Source of the DNA: Pectobacterium aquaticum
Lineage (GTDB): Bacteria > Pseudomonadota > Gammaproteobacteria > Enterobacterales > Enterobacteriaceae
DNA: 64,000 nt
Assembly (NCBI RefSeq): GCF_003382565.3
Contig: NZ_CP086253.1
Location: 558,001-622,000 of the forward strand
Direction of reading: 5' to 3'
Every line of letters begins with the position of its first letter. Position 1 is the first letter of the stretch. Positions 1 through 8,911 of this stretch are shown here, piece after piece. A program made the translations under genes and the position numbers. Under the pieces are notes generated by a model. The model worked only from the letters and a program-made list of their open reading frames with translations, did not search any database and had not been told where the DNA came from.

Positions 1-919
1 TATCCCACAGATCGTTGTTGATCGCGGAGAAGATCACCTCACCGCCGCTGTTCTGGTGTGCTGGACGCGGTTTATCCAACGGCAGGCTGTGCACTTCGGG
101 AATCCCCGTCAGCCGCTCAACCCAGAACGGTTTGAACTCGTTGTGGTAATCCAGAAACGAGGCAGAATTGAACCAGTGTGCGTAGTCAATATAGTTAAGC
201 TGGGTCGGCTCGACGGGGTAAGGCTGGCGGTTTTGACAGGCCAGAAAAGCCGGTTTGAAGTCCGCAAACATATTCTTCACCGACCAGCCATCGGAAATAA
301 TATGGTGCTGGGTGATCAGCAGAACGTGCACCCGTTCGCTCATCTTCACCAGCCGCACGCGGGTGAGATCGCCCGCCGTGAGATCGAACGGGCGGCTGAT
401 TTCCGCTTTCACCTGCTGTTGCAAGCGCGCTTCCCGCTCGGCTTCCGGCAGCGATGAGAAGTCATCATGCTGTATCACAAACGGTTGATAGGCATCGATA
501 CGCTGTTCACCCTTGCCCTGTTCATTGACCACAAAGCGGGTGCGCAGGCTGGCATGGCGCTGCGCCAACGCGTCAAAAGCAAACTCCAGCGCCGCCACAT
601 CCAGCGTGCCGGTCAGCCGAAAATAGACCGGCATATTGTAGAGGTGTGATTGCTCTTCGTACTGCTCGATAAACCACAGTCCGCTTTGCGATGACGATAA
701 CGGGCCAGACGTCGCATTTTGCGGCGTGATGGGGCGCTCAAACGCCTGCTGCGCCGTCAGGCAGCGCACAATGGCGTCTTTGTTTTCCTTAATCGTGCGC
801 CCAATCTCTGCCGTGATCGCGTCTTTGTTGGACTGCGAAATCAGCTGCCCCTGTGCATTCAACGCCAGACGAACGCCCTGCCGTTCCAGTTGTTTTAACA
901 GCGTTACGATATCTTTCAT
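1..919 (-). CDS. Non-ribosomal peptide synthetase, N-terminal part (NRPS2 of siderophore locus), runs off left edge
   Basis: Read by hand on the minus strand from ATG at 919; open to base 1, so only about the first 306 residues are present. Residues 1-50 (MKDIVTLLKQLERQGVRLAL...) look like a TubC-type N-terminal docking domain, which lets a downstream NRPS subunit accept the chain from its partner. A condensation domain starts near residue 65 and carries the active-site motif HHIISDGWS near residue 208. It is the last gene seen of the entC-entE-entB-NRPS1-entA-NRPS2 operon, 22 bp after entA, with an AGAGAG-type ribosome site. Because NRPS1 lacks a thioesterase, this protein presumably brings the second amino acid module and the releasing thioesterase, but those parts lie outside the window. 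NRPS assignment is firm; its amino acid is unknown. Confidence 0.9.
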   Translation of the reverse strand, partial: MKDIVTLLKQLERQGVRLALNAQGQLISQSNKDAITAEIGRTIKENKDAIVRCLTAQQAFERPITPQNATSGPLSSSQSGLWFIEQYEEQSHLYNMPVYFRLTGTLDVAALEFAFDALAQRHASLRTRFVVNEQGKGEQRIDAYQPFVIQHDDFSSLPEAEREARLQQQVKAEISRPFDLTAGDLTRVRLVKMSERVHVLLITQHHIISDGWSVKNMFADFKPAFLACQNRQPYPVEPTQLNYIDYAHWFNSASFLDYHNEFKPFWVERLTGIPEVHSLPLDKPRPAHQNSGGEVIFSAINNDLWD

Positions 920-941
920 GACTTATCACTCTCTCAGCAAA

Positions 942-1709
942 TCAGGCCGTCAGCGTTGCCCCGCCATCCACCACCACGTCCTGCATGGTGATGTGGCTGG
1001 CTAGATCGGAAGCCAGAAAAACCACGGTATTGGCGATCTCTTCCGGCTGAGCGATCTTGCCCAGGGGAATTCCCAGTTTGTACTGGTCAGGAAAGCCCGC
1101 GATAGTGCGCTGCTCAGCATCCGCGCTGTGCCACATGCCGCGCTGCATCGGCGTATCCGTCGAGCCCGGCGACACCAGATTGCAGCGCACGCCGTAAGGC
1201 GCTAACTCCAGACCCGCGCAGTGAGACAGGCTGGTGAGCGCCGCTTTCGAGGCACAGTACGCCGCCATTTGCATACGGGGAACATGCGCGGCATTAGAGC
1301 CGACGCAGACAATCGCGCCGCGACGCTGCTGCTTGAAATGCGGCACCAGCGCGTTCAGCAGGTAAAACGCACCGGAGGCGTTAACGTTAATGCACTGGTG
1401 CCAGTCGTCCACGCTCAGCGCGTCGATATCACCGAGACGCAGAATCCCTGCGGCATTGACCAGAACGTCGAGCCCTGTTTCTGCCAACTGCTGGCGACAG
1501 ACCGCCGCCACGCTGTCCGGTTCGCTGATATCCAGCGTCACACAGCTAAACGGATGATCGTCATGTCGGAATGCGCGATCGAAGCCGATCACGTTCGCGC
1601 CCAGCGCGACAAACTGGCGGGCAATGCTTTCGCCAATGCCGCTCGCCGCCCCGGTGACCCAGACAGTCTTGCCGCTGAAATCAAACTGAAGAGGTTGTGC
1701 CTTGTTCAT
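942..1709 (-). CDS. entA: 2,3-dihydro-2,3-dihydroxybenzoate dehydrogenase
   Basis: Short-chain dehydrogenase of about 255 residues that oxidises 2,3-dihydro-2,3-dihydroxybenzoate to 2,3-dihydroxybenzoate (DHB) with NAD+, the last step of DHB synthesis from chorismate. Visible motifs: nucleotide-binding TGAASGIG near residue 20, NAAG in the middle, and the catalytic YCASK. Length agrees with EntA (about 250). The open frame extends to a GTG at 1724, but an AGGG ribosome site at 1716-1719 sits best before ATG 1709 (ATG 1712 also possible), right after the NRPS1 stop at 1718. Placement between two NRPS genes is unlike the E. coli ent cluster, where entA follows entB, but fits DHB-amino-acid siderophore loci. 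Confidence 0.93.
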   Translation of the reverse strand: MNKAQPLQFDFSGKTVWVTGAASGIGESIARQFVALGANVIGFDRAFRHDDHPFSCVTLDISEPDSVAAVCRQQLAETGLDVLVNAAGILRLGDIDALSVDDWHQCINVNASGAFYLLNALVPHFKQQRRGAIVCVGSNAAHVPRMQMAAYCASKAALTSLSHCAGLELAPYGVRCNLVSPGSTDTPMQRGMWHSADAEQRTIAGFPDQYKLGIPLGKIAQPEEIANTVVFLASDLASHITMQDVVVDGGATLTA

Positions 1710-1717
1710 CATTTTCC

Positions 1718-4700
1718 CTACCACACCATTTCCACGCTGTTTTCATCCTGTGACAGCCTGTCGTCCAGGTAGCGGCAGAAGTCGCTGAGCTGGGGATGAT
1801 CGAACACATCAGACACCTTGATGCTGACGGAAAATTCGGCGGCCAGACGATTAACGATCTGGATGGTCTGCAATGACTGCCCGCCCAGTTCGAAGAAGTT
1901 ATCCCGCGATTGGATCCCCGACACACCGAGGATCTGCTGCCAGATGGCGCTGACCCGGTTCTCGGTTTCGCTGGCTAACGCCTGAACAGGTGCCTCGTCG
2001 CGGTATTCCGCCAGCAAGCGCTTGCGATCAACCTTGTTGGAACCGGTTTTTGGCAACTGGCGAAAGGCGCGGTAATCGGTCGGGATCATCGCTGGCGGCA
2101 GCACGCTGCTCAGGCGCTGCTTCAGCGCACGTGCATCGATCTCGCCCGCTTTCGTGGCGACAAACGCCACCAGACGCCGCACGCCGTTAGGGTAAACAAT
2201 GCCCTGCACGCAGGCTTCATCAACGTCCGGCTGCGCCAGCAGATGGGCTTCGACTTCCCCTGGCTGGATCCGGTAGCCGCTGATTTTAAATTCGTTATCC
2301 ATACGCCCGAGGTACAACAGCTGTCCTTTTTCCAGCCGAACTCTGTCGCCAGTGCGGTAAGCAGGAAGCTCCTGATCGCCCACCGCTATTTGCATAAACG
2401 CCGTGTGTTCTGTACCGATATAACCCGCTGCCAGCGTTGGCCCCAGCAGCACCAGTTCCCCTTCCGCCGCAGGGCGATCGCCCGCCGCCAAAATCAGCGC
2501 GTTGACGCCCGCCAACGGCAGACCGATAGGAAGCTGCGCCACATCGGCAGACTGCGTTTGCAGATCGCAACTGGTCGCGACTACCGTGGTTTCGGTTGGG
2601 CCATAGGTATTGATTAAGCGCAGCGTATTCGGTGCATGACGCTGCCACTGCGCCAGTTGTTCGGGGTACACCGCTTCACCGCCGATGATGATGGCGCGCA
2701 GTGCGGAAGGCATGGTCAGCGTGCCGGTTTTCAGCCCCACCACCCATTCATTCCAGAATGCCGTTGGCAGATCGAGCAGCGTAATCGCCTGCTCTTCGAC
2801 CTGCTCGACAAAGGTCGGAATAGACTCCAGCATCTCGTCGGTACGCAACACCAGCGTCGCACCGCTGGTCAGCGTGGCAAAAATTTCTTCGATGCTGGCA
2901 TCAAAATTGAACGGAGCAAATTGCAGCACGCGATCCGCCGCACGCAGGCCGTAGCGCTGACGTGCCGCCGCCGTGAAGTGATCCAACGCGCTGGCACCGA
3001 TCTCCACGCCTTTCGGCAATCCGGTCGATCCCGAGGTGAACATGACATAAGCAATCTGCCCGTCTCTCACTTCCACAGGCGGTAGCGCGGCGGCCTGTGC
3101 GTTGGATGACAGAAGATGCCCCGCCAGAACAATCTCGCCGGAAAAGACCGACGCCAGCCGATGTTGATAATCCGCCTGCGTGACGATCGTATGCAGATCG
3201 GCAATCTGGATGATGTGCTGCTGACGTTCACGCGGCTGTTCAGGATCGAGCGGCACATACACCGCACCGCACTGCATCACGGCCAGCAGGCAAATGATGG
3301 TTTCAGGGCTACGGTTCAGCATGATGCCGATGCGTTCGCCGGGCTGAACGCCGCGCTCATGCAGCGCCGCGGCAGCCTGACCGCTCAGATCCAGCAATTG
3401 CTGGTAACTGTACTGTCGATCGCGCTGCGTCAGCGCCGGATGGTTCGGGTTTTTACGCGCCTGTTTGGCGATCGCCGTCAGAACCGGTTCGGCAAACGGC
3501 TCAGGCTCGCGGCTGGTGATCAGCGCCAATTCGCGTTCTTCACGCAGCCAGCGTCCCAGCAGTTCGCCACTGGTCTGCTGCGGCTGTGCCAGCCAGCGTT
3601 GAAGCAGCGTGAACAGCGTTTCTTGCAGGCTGGCAAGCGCTTCCGCGCTGTAACAGGCTGGGTTAGCATCAAAATCCAGCACCGGTGTGCCATCCGGTTT
3701 GAAATGGATCTCGATCGTCAGATCTTCTACTGGCCCGGCACTGAGATTCAGGGTACTGGATGACAGCGATCCGTAGTTGAGCGGATGATCGAACGGCATG
3801 ATGTTGATCAGCGGACCGAAGAGGCGCTGTTCGCCGCCGACGCGGTTCAGATCGCGCCGTAAATGTTCATAGCGATAATGCTGATGACGACGCAGCGTGC
3901 GTTTGGTGCGGGCAACCTGCTGCGCCAGTGTGACAAAGTCCGCCTGTTCATCCACCTGAATGCACAGCGGCACGATATTCATCTGCATGCTCGGCACCGT
4001 CAGCGAGGCGGAGCCGATACGGTTCATCACCATCATGCCGAACGTCAGCCTGTCGCTGCCGGACACCAGCTTGAGGTGCGTCGCCAGCATCGCCAAAAAC
4101 AAATCCGGCCAACTGATTTTGTTGCCTTCACACAGCGCCGTCAGCGGCTGCCAGATATCTGTAGGCAACACGCTGCTTTGGCGCAAAAAACGCGCCACAA
4201 TCGGGGCTTTTTTCTCGCTGAAGCTGGCCGGCTCCGGCATTGCGTTCAGCGTTTCTAGCCAGAAATCACGCGCCTGCGCCGTCTGCCCGCTGGCATCACG
4301 CTGCTGCTCTTCTTCCAGTACCTCGCTGAACGGGCCGAACTCCGCCACAGCCACGGGTTGCCCCGCCGTCAGTGCGGTATAGATCTGGGCGATGCGTTGA
4401 AACAGCATTGTGGTGCCAAAGCCGTCCAGCGCAATGTGGTGAACGCAGCTATAGAGAAAATCACGCTTTTCACCGCACAACAGCGCAAAGCGGCAGGGTA
4501 ATCCGTTCAGCAAATCCAGCGGCTGGGCGATTTCCTCACGCGCCCACTGGCGTATTGTCTGCTCTTCATCCGTCATCGGCGCAGGCAACAGTTCACTAAT
4601 CGGCAGCACGCCGATCGGCACCGATAGTTGTGAAGCCACAAAGCCGATTTCCGGCTGGTCGGTATGTTCACCCTCGACCTCAACAAACTGGCAGTACAGG

Positions 4701-4861
4701 CACTCACACTCCATGACTGCCTGACGGATCGCGCTTAGCATGGCTTCACTATCGACTTTGCCATCAAACGCGATGCACTCCGCCGTGTTGAACGTCGCTT
4801 TATCATCGTTCAGGGCATGACCTAACCACAGCCCGCGCTGCGCAACGCTCAAGGGCTTCAT
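1718..4861 (-). CDS. Siderophore NRPS module C-A-PCP (NRPS1), probable lysine-activating
   Basis: Single NRPS module of about 1047 residues. Condensation domain at roughly 5-430 with HHIALDGFG near 141; adenylation domain at roughly 450-950 with FTSGSTGLPKG near 607, NTYGPTE and the A10 lysine in SNKVDRK; peptidyl carrier domain at the C-terminus with LGGQSL near 992, whose serine takes phosphopantetheine. There is no epimerisation or thioesterase domain. Hand alignment to GrsA-PheA gives the pocket residues D-A-E-D-I-G-T-V-V-K, close to lysine-type codes as I remember them. Role inferred: condense DHB from EntB with the activated amino acid and hand it to NRPS2. ATG 4861 overlaps the entB stop (ATGA), implying translational coupling; it is preferred over an upstream in-frame start at 4897 inside entB. 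Confidence 0.9.
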   Translation of the reverse strand: MKPLSVAQRGLWLGHALNDDKATFNTAECIAFDGKVDSEAMLSAIRQAVMECECLYCQFVEVEGEHTDQPEIGFVASQLSVPIGVLPISELLPAPMTDEEQTIRQWAREEIAQPLDLLNGLPCRFALLCGEKRDFLYSCVHHIALDGFGTTMLFQRIAQIYTALTAGQPVAVAEFGPFSEVLEEEQQRDASGQTAQARDFWLETLNAMPEPASFSEKKAPIVARFLRQSSVLPTDIWQPLTALCEGNKISWPDLFLAMLATHLKLVSGSDRLTFGMMVMNRIGSASLTVPSMQMNIVPLCIQVDEQADFVTLAQQVARTKRTLRRHQHYRYEHLRRDLNRVGGEQRLFGPLINIMPFDHPLNYGSLSSSTLNLSAGPVEDLTIEIHFKPDGTPVLDFDANPACYSAEALASLQETLFTLLQRWLAQPQQTSGELLGRWLREERELALITSREPEPFAEPVLTAIAKQARKNPNHPALTQRDRQYSYQQLLDLSGQAAAALHERGVQPGERIGIMLNRSPETIICLLAVMQCGAVYVPLDPEQPRERQQHIIQIADLHTIVTQADYQHRLASVFSGEIVLAGHLLSSNAQAAALPPVEVRDGQIAYVMFTSGSTGLPKGVEIGASALDHFTAAARQRYGLRAADRVLQFAPFNFDASIEEIFATLTSGATLVLRTDEMLESIPTFVEQVEEQAITLLDLPTAFWNEWVVGLKTGTLTMPSALRAIIIGGEAVYPEQLAQWQRHAPNTLRLINTYGPTETTVVATSCDLQTQSADVAQLPIGLPLAGVNALILAAGDRPAAEGELVLLGPTLAAGYIGTEHTAFMQIAVGDQELPAYRTGDRVRLEKGQLLYLGRMDNEFKISGYRIQPGEVEAHLLAQPDVDEACVQGIVYPNGVRRLVAFVATKAGEIDARALKQRLSSVLPPAMIPTDYRAFRQLPKTGSNKVDRKRLLAEYRDEAPVQALASETENRVSAIWQQILGVSGIQSRDNFFELGGQSLQTIQIVNRLAAEFSVSIKVSDVFDHPQLSDFCRYLDDRLSQDENSVEMVW

Positions 4862-5733
4862 GATGCGGCTCCCTGCTGTTTTTCGATCAGCGCCCACCAG
4901 GCATTCAGGCTAGGGTTACGCGCCAGATCGACAAAGCTCAGCGTGACGCCCTGATTGCGCCATTCGGTCAGCAGCGCCATCATGCGCACCGAATCCAAAC
5001 CATAGTCGATCAGGTTTTCATCTTCATCGAACTGATCGTCTTCTTCGTCGATCAAGGTCAGCAGGTGCGCTCTCAGTCCTTGTTTCGTCAGTGCCTGTGC
5101 CATTTTTGCTCCTGTGAGTTCTGCCGTGCTAACCACCCGTCCGGCGCGCGTCGCCACATATTTCAGCGCCATCTGGTGTTCCTGAAGTGAGAAATCCGCC
5201 ACCGCATCGCCAACCATGAATGGCTTGATGTCGCGCATGAAGGCATCCGTTGCGGTAATCATGCAGCCGATATGCCCGTAAACGCCGCAGATAATCAGCT
5301 GATCTTTACCCATTTCTTTCATCATCGGTTCCAGCGGCGAACGGTGGAAGGCGCTGTAGCGCCACTTCACCAGCACCGTGTCGTGCTCATCCGGTGCCAG
5401 CGCGCTCACGACACGCTGCTTTTCAGGATGATTATTCAGCCCTGCGCCCCACATGTCGTTCAGCAGCGCCCGGTCAGCCGCGCTTTGTGCGTTCGGCTGC
5501 GCGGTATACACCACCGGAATCCCCTGTGCTTTGCAGTAGGTTCGCAACGCCACAATGTTCTCGATCAACTGCTGCGCCAGCGGGCTGCCCGCGCCATAGA
5601 AGTTCACGAAATAGTCCTGCATGTCGTGAATCAGCAGCACCGCGCGCGCAGGTTCAAACGCCCAGGAAACCTTGTTCTCAGGGAAATCCTGTGCGCGCGG
5701 CAGGGGATAAGACGCAATAGAAGGGATTGCCAT
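4858..5733 (-). CDS. entB: Isochorismatase with aryl carrier domain
   Basis: Bifunctional EntB of about 291 residues. The N-terminal isochorismatase domain (about 1-205) hydrolyses isochorismate to 2,3-dihydro-DHB plus pyruvate and shows the family motifs LLIHDMQDYF and KWRYSAFHRSPL, with the catalytic Asp and Lys. The C-terminal aryl carrier domain has DYGLDSVRM near residue 245; its Ser receives phosphopantetheine (from the EntD-like enzyme at 12501-13268) and carries DHB. Start chosen at ATG 5733 because MAIPSIASYPLP matches the EntB N-terminus and an AAGGA ribosome site lies 7 bases upstream; the frame stays open to 5820, inside entE. entE ends 10 bp before this start. Confidence 0.95.
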   Translation of the reverse strand: MAIPSIASYPLPRAQDFPENKVSWAFEPARAVLLIHDMQDYFVNFYGAGSPLAQQLIENIVALRTYCKAQGIPVVYTAQPNAQSAADRALLNDMWGAGLNNHPEKQRVVSALAPDEHDTVLVKWRYSAFHRSPLEPMMKEMGKDQLIICGVYGHIGCMITATDAFMRDIKPFMVGDAVADFSLQEHQMALKYVATRAGRVVSTAELTGAKMAQALTKQGLRAHLLTLIDEEDDQFDEDENLIDYGLDSVRMMALLTEWRNQGVTLSFVDLARNPSLNAWWALIEKQQGAAS

Positions 5734-5743
5734 CACAAAATCC

Positions 5744-7387
5744 TTATTTGTTTTGAATACTACGTTCGGCTTGAGTGCTAAGTTGGGTCTGGATGCGCTG
5801 ACGGAGTGATTTCTTATCAATCTTGCCGACAGGTGTAACGGGCAAGGTGTCGATCATCTCGAAGCGGTCCGGCAGTTTGAATTCAGCAATACCCTGATTA
5901 CGAAGATATTTTCTTAACGTGATAGCTTTCAGCGAGGGATCGCTGACCACCAGAAAAGCACAGCTCTTTTCGCCCATAATCGGATCGGGCATGGACACCA
6001 GCGCGGCATGGAGAATGCCGTCATGCTTGAGCAGTAGGTTTTCGATCTCTTCCGCGGCAATCTTTTCACCACCGCGGTTAATCTGATCTTTTTCCCGCCC
6101 GACCACGCGCAGATAGCCATCTTCGGTCATCTGCACCACATCGCCCGAGTGGTAGAAGCCTTCGCTGTCGAAGGCGCGGGCGTTGTGTTCCGGACTGCGG
6201 TAATAGCCACGGAAGGTATACGGACCGCGCGTCGCCAGCAGTCCCGCTTCGCCTCTCGGCACCGGATTGCCGTCGATATCCAGCACTTTCACTTCATCGT
6301 CTGGGCTCATCGGATAGCCTTGCGTGGTGAAAGTGTGCTCGTCGCTGTCGTCCAGTCGGGTGTAGTTCACCAGCCCTTCCGCCATGCCGAGCACCTGCTG
6401 TAGCTGGCAGCCCAATACCGCCGGAATACGACGTGCAACGGTTTCACTCAGCTTCGCCCCGCCCACCTGCAAGATTTTCAGGCTACGCAGCGCGCCACCA
6501 AACTGTTCGGCCGCCTGGATCCACAGCGCGGCAGCGGGCGGCACCAGCGAGGTCATATCGATCTGATGGCGTTCGATCAGCGGGAAGCAGGTCATCGCTC
6601 CCGGATCCGGAGCCAGCACGACACGTCCACCGGCGTAGAACACGCCAAGCGAACCGGGCGAACTTAACGGGAAGTTATGCGGCGCGGGCAACGCGCACAG
6701 ATAGCGGGTGTGTGGCGTCAGCTCACAGATTTCCACGCTGCGGCGCACGCTGTAGTAATAATCATCATGGGTGCGAGGAATCAGCTTTGGCGTGCCGGTA
6801 CTGCCGCCAGAAAGCTGGAAGAAAGCCACCTGCCCCGACGCAGAAGGCTGATACTGGCTGGTCGACGCGTACGGTTGCAGCCAGTCCGTCAGACTGTGCC
6901 CCAGCGGGCTGTCGCCGAGCATCACCACCGTTTGCAGGCGGGGAACCTGCGTCTGTAGCCGATCCAGAAATTCACCGTTGCCAAACAGCGAATGTTCAGC
7001 CGAGGCGATCAGTAAGCGTGGTTCAATCTGCGTGGCGTACGACAACAGCTCCAGCTTGTTATGGCTGAACAGCGCGTTAACCGGCGCGACGCCCATTTTC
7101 AGCAACGCAAAAAAGGTCAGGTAGAACTCGGCCACATTTGGTAACTGCACCAGCGCGGTGTCGCCACAGCGCAGGCCGCTTTCCGTCAGGCGTGATGCCA
7201 GTGCGGAAGACTGTCGATCCAGCTCCCGATAGCTCCACTGGCGCTCGCCGCACACTACCGCAACGGCATCAGGTTGCGTCGCCAGATGACGTTCCCAGGC
7301 ATCCGTGAGCGGCAGGCCAACCCAGTACCCCTTGTCGCGATAACGCTGTGCCAGTTCCTCTGGCCAGGGCGTAAATTCAATGCTCAT
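5744..7387 (-). CDS. entE: 2,3-dihydroxybenzoate-AMP ligase
   Basis: Stand-alone adenylation enzyme of 547 residues that activates DHB as the acyl-adenylate and loads it on the EntB aryl carrier domain. The phosphate-binding core LSGGSTGTPKLIPRTH is present, followed by the aromatic-acid-pocket region LPAPHNFPLSSPG, the YHSGD hinge-side motif and the C-terminal catalytic lysine in PVGKIDKK. Length is close to E. coli EntE (536). The ATG overlaps the entC stop codon (ATGA, 7384-7387), so entC-entE-entB are tightly coupled. Confidence 0.95.
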   Translation of the reverse strand: MSIEFTPWPEELAQRYRDKGYWVGLPLTDAWERHLATQPDAVAVVCGERQWSYRELDRQSSALASRLTESGLRCGDTALVQLPNVAEFYLTFFALLKMGVAPVNALFSHNKLELLSYATQIEPRLLIASAEHSLFGNGEFLDRLQTQVPRLQTVVMLGDSPLGHSLTDWLQPYASTSQYQPSASGQVAFFQLSGGSTGTPKLIPRTHDDYYYSVRRSVEICELTPHTRYLCALPAPHNFPLSSPGSLGVFYAGGRVVLAPDPGAMTCFPLIERHQIDMTSLVPPAAALWIQAAEQFGGALRSLKILQVGGAKLSETVARRIPAVLGCQLQQVLGMAEGLVNYTRLDDSDEHTFTTQGYPMSPDDEVKVLDIDGNPVPRGEAGLLATRGPYTFRGYYRSPEHNARAFDSEGFYHSGDVVQMTEDGYLRVVGREKDQINRGGEKIAAEEIENLLLKHDGILHAALVSMPDPIMGEKSCAFLVVSDPSLKAITLRKYLRNQGIAEFKLPDRFEMIDTLPVTPVGKIDKKSLRQRIQTQLSTQAERSIQNK

Positions 7388-8580
7388 AGTCCATCCACAC
7401 CTGAGTTAAGCCCAAACGCATTCAGCATCGTGTTTAATTTAGCGGCGGTTTCAGCCCATTCGTCCTCGGGGACGGACGCCTCAACAATGCCCGCACCAGC
7501 AAACAGGCGGACTTTGTTGTGTTTGATGGTGCCGCAGCGAATCGCTATCGCCCATTCACCATCGCCGTTGGCATCACACCAGCCGACGATGCCGCTGAAT
7601 ACGCCGCGATCGTGCGGCTCCAGTTCGGCAATCAGCTGACGCGCTTCCTGCGTGGGGAAGCCGCACAGTGCGGGGGTAGGATGGAGCTGGCAGGCGACCT
7701 GAAGCGCCGTCATCTCCGGGTTCGCCAGTTCACCGCGGATAGCGGTAGACAGGTGCCACATGGAGGCGGTATGCATCAACGAAGGGGCCGATGGAATGGT
7801 TAACGACGAGCATAGCGGCATCAGGCGTTGGCGGATGTCATCCACCACCAGCTTATGCTCGTGCTTGTCTTTACCCGATTTCAGCAGGCGCTGGCTGTTC
7901 AGGTAATCCAGATGTTCATCGTTCATTCGTCGCGCCGATCCCGCCAGCGGATTAGAGACAATGACGTTCCCCTGCTTACGCAGCAGCAGTTCCGGGCTTG
8001 CACCCAGCAAGACCGAACCATCCGGCAGCGGCAGTGAGAAGTGGTATCCACCGGCGTTCTGCACCATCAGGTTATTGAGGATCGTTTGCGCCTTAACGGG
8101 GCTCGTTAGCTCAATGTCCAGAATACGTGACAGCACCGCTTTGCTCAGTTCACCACGGCGGAAGCGCTCAACGGCCTCTGCCACGATGGACTTGAACTGA
8201 CATTCGTCCGGGACGCTGTTTAACGTTAACGCGGTAGGTCCCGCCGCCGTGTGCTTACGGGCACGGCTGACGAGTTCAGATTTCGTCGTAACGGTATAAC
8301 TATCAGGGATATAGAGACAAGATGGTTGCGTGGTATCAAAGGGAATCGCCCCCACAACAATAGGCAGCGACTGCCCTGCCTGACGCGCTCGCTGGAATGC
8401 CTGCGCGATTGCAGGGCTCAGCCCGTCATCGTGCGAGCCCGAAACACAAACAGGGGAAGAAATACGTTCAAATAAGCCGGAAGTAAACAGGCTTCGGTGT
8501 TCCGATGCATATAAAAAAGCGGTCTGTTCCGAATAGGTTAGCCCGCTAGATGCTTCAGTTTCTGTAATCAGTGTATCCAC
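7384..8580 (-). CDS. entC: Isochorismate synthase
   Basis: 398-residue chorismate-binding enzyme that converts chorismate to isochorismate, the entry step of DHB synthesis. The C-terminal catalytic half shows family signatures KAVLSRIL, GASPELLL, NPLAGS(A)RR, HEHKLVVDDIR and HPTPALCGFP. Start is GTG at 8580: an AGGAG site lies 7 bases upstream and no better ATG exists. First gene of the leftward siderophore operon; the promoter region upstream contains a Fur-box-like site at 8616-8634, so iron repression is expected. Confidence 0.95.
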   Translation of the reverse strand: MDTLITETEASSGLTYSEQTAFLYASEHRSLFTSGLFERISSPVCVSGSHDDGLSPAIAQAFQRARQAGQSLPIVVGAIPFDTTQPSCLYIPDSYTVTTKSELVSRARKHTAAGPTALTLNSVPDECQFKSIVAEAVERFRRGELSKAVLSRILDIELTSPVKAQTILNNLMVQNAGGYHFSLPLPDGSVLLGASPELLLRKQGNVIVSNPLAGSARRMNDEHLDYLNSQRLLKSGKDKHEHKLVVDDIRQRLMPLCSSLTIPSAPSLMHTASMWHLSTAIRGELANPEMTALQVACQLHPTPALCGFPTQEARQLIAELEPHDRGVFSGIVGWCDANGDGEWAIAIRCGTIKHNKVRLFAGAGIVEASVPEDEWAETAAKLNTMLNAFGLNSGVDGL

Positions 8581-8615
8581 AAGATAGCTCCTGCGCTCGC
8601 AAATTAAATATCAAT

Positions 8616-8634
8616 GATTATCAAAATCATTATC
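8616..8634. promoter_or_regulatory. Fur-box-like site upstream of entC
   Basis: GATTATCAAAATCATTATC agrees at 16 of 19 positions with the classical Fur consensus GATAATGATAATCATTATC (counted by hand). It lies about 36 bp before the entC start, a usual place for repression by iron-loaded Fur. Confidence 0.75.
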
Positions 8635-8817
8635 ATTTATATCAAGCGCAGTTAAATTACACTGAAGTAACGTGTTCGGTCAATCCTTCCACAGAAAGGT
8701 TATTCACGCCCAGTAATTAGGGGTTAAATTGATGTTAATCAATTTTTTTGTACATATTTCATAATGGTTAATCGTTAGCGAAGGGAATGTATTGATTATA
8801 AAACCCACATCACAGAT

Positions 8818-8836
8818 GATAATGAAAATACTTATC
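8818..8836. promoter_or_regulatory. Fur-box-like site upstream of MFS exporter gene
   Basis: GATAATGAAAATACTTATC agrees at 16 of 19 positions with the Fur consensus (counted by hand). It lies about 75 bp before the exporter start and probably controls the exporter and, by read-through, the receptor gene. Confidence 0.75.
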
Positions 8837-8911
8837 ATTCATTGTCATGGAAATTAAGCTGCGCTAGACTGTGCAGATATCTTACTAACTGTGTCTAAAT
8901 GTGAGCCTGTC

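Larger units (their letters stand above)
8581..8911. promoter_or_regulatory. Divergent promoter region, entC operon / MFS exporter
   Basis: 331-bp AT-rich gap between divergently read siderophore genes. It contains two Fur-box-like sites (8616-8634 near entC, 8818-8836 near the MFS gene). No further gene or RNA was recognised. The arrangement suggests that both arms are iron-repressed. Confidence 0.75.
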
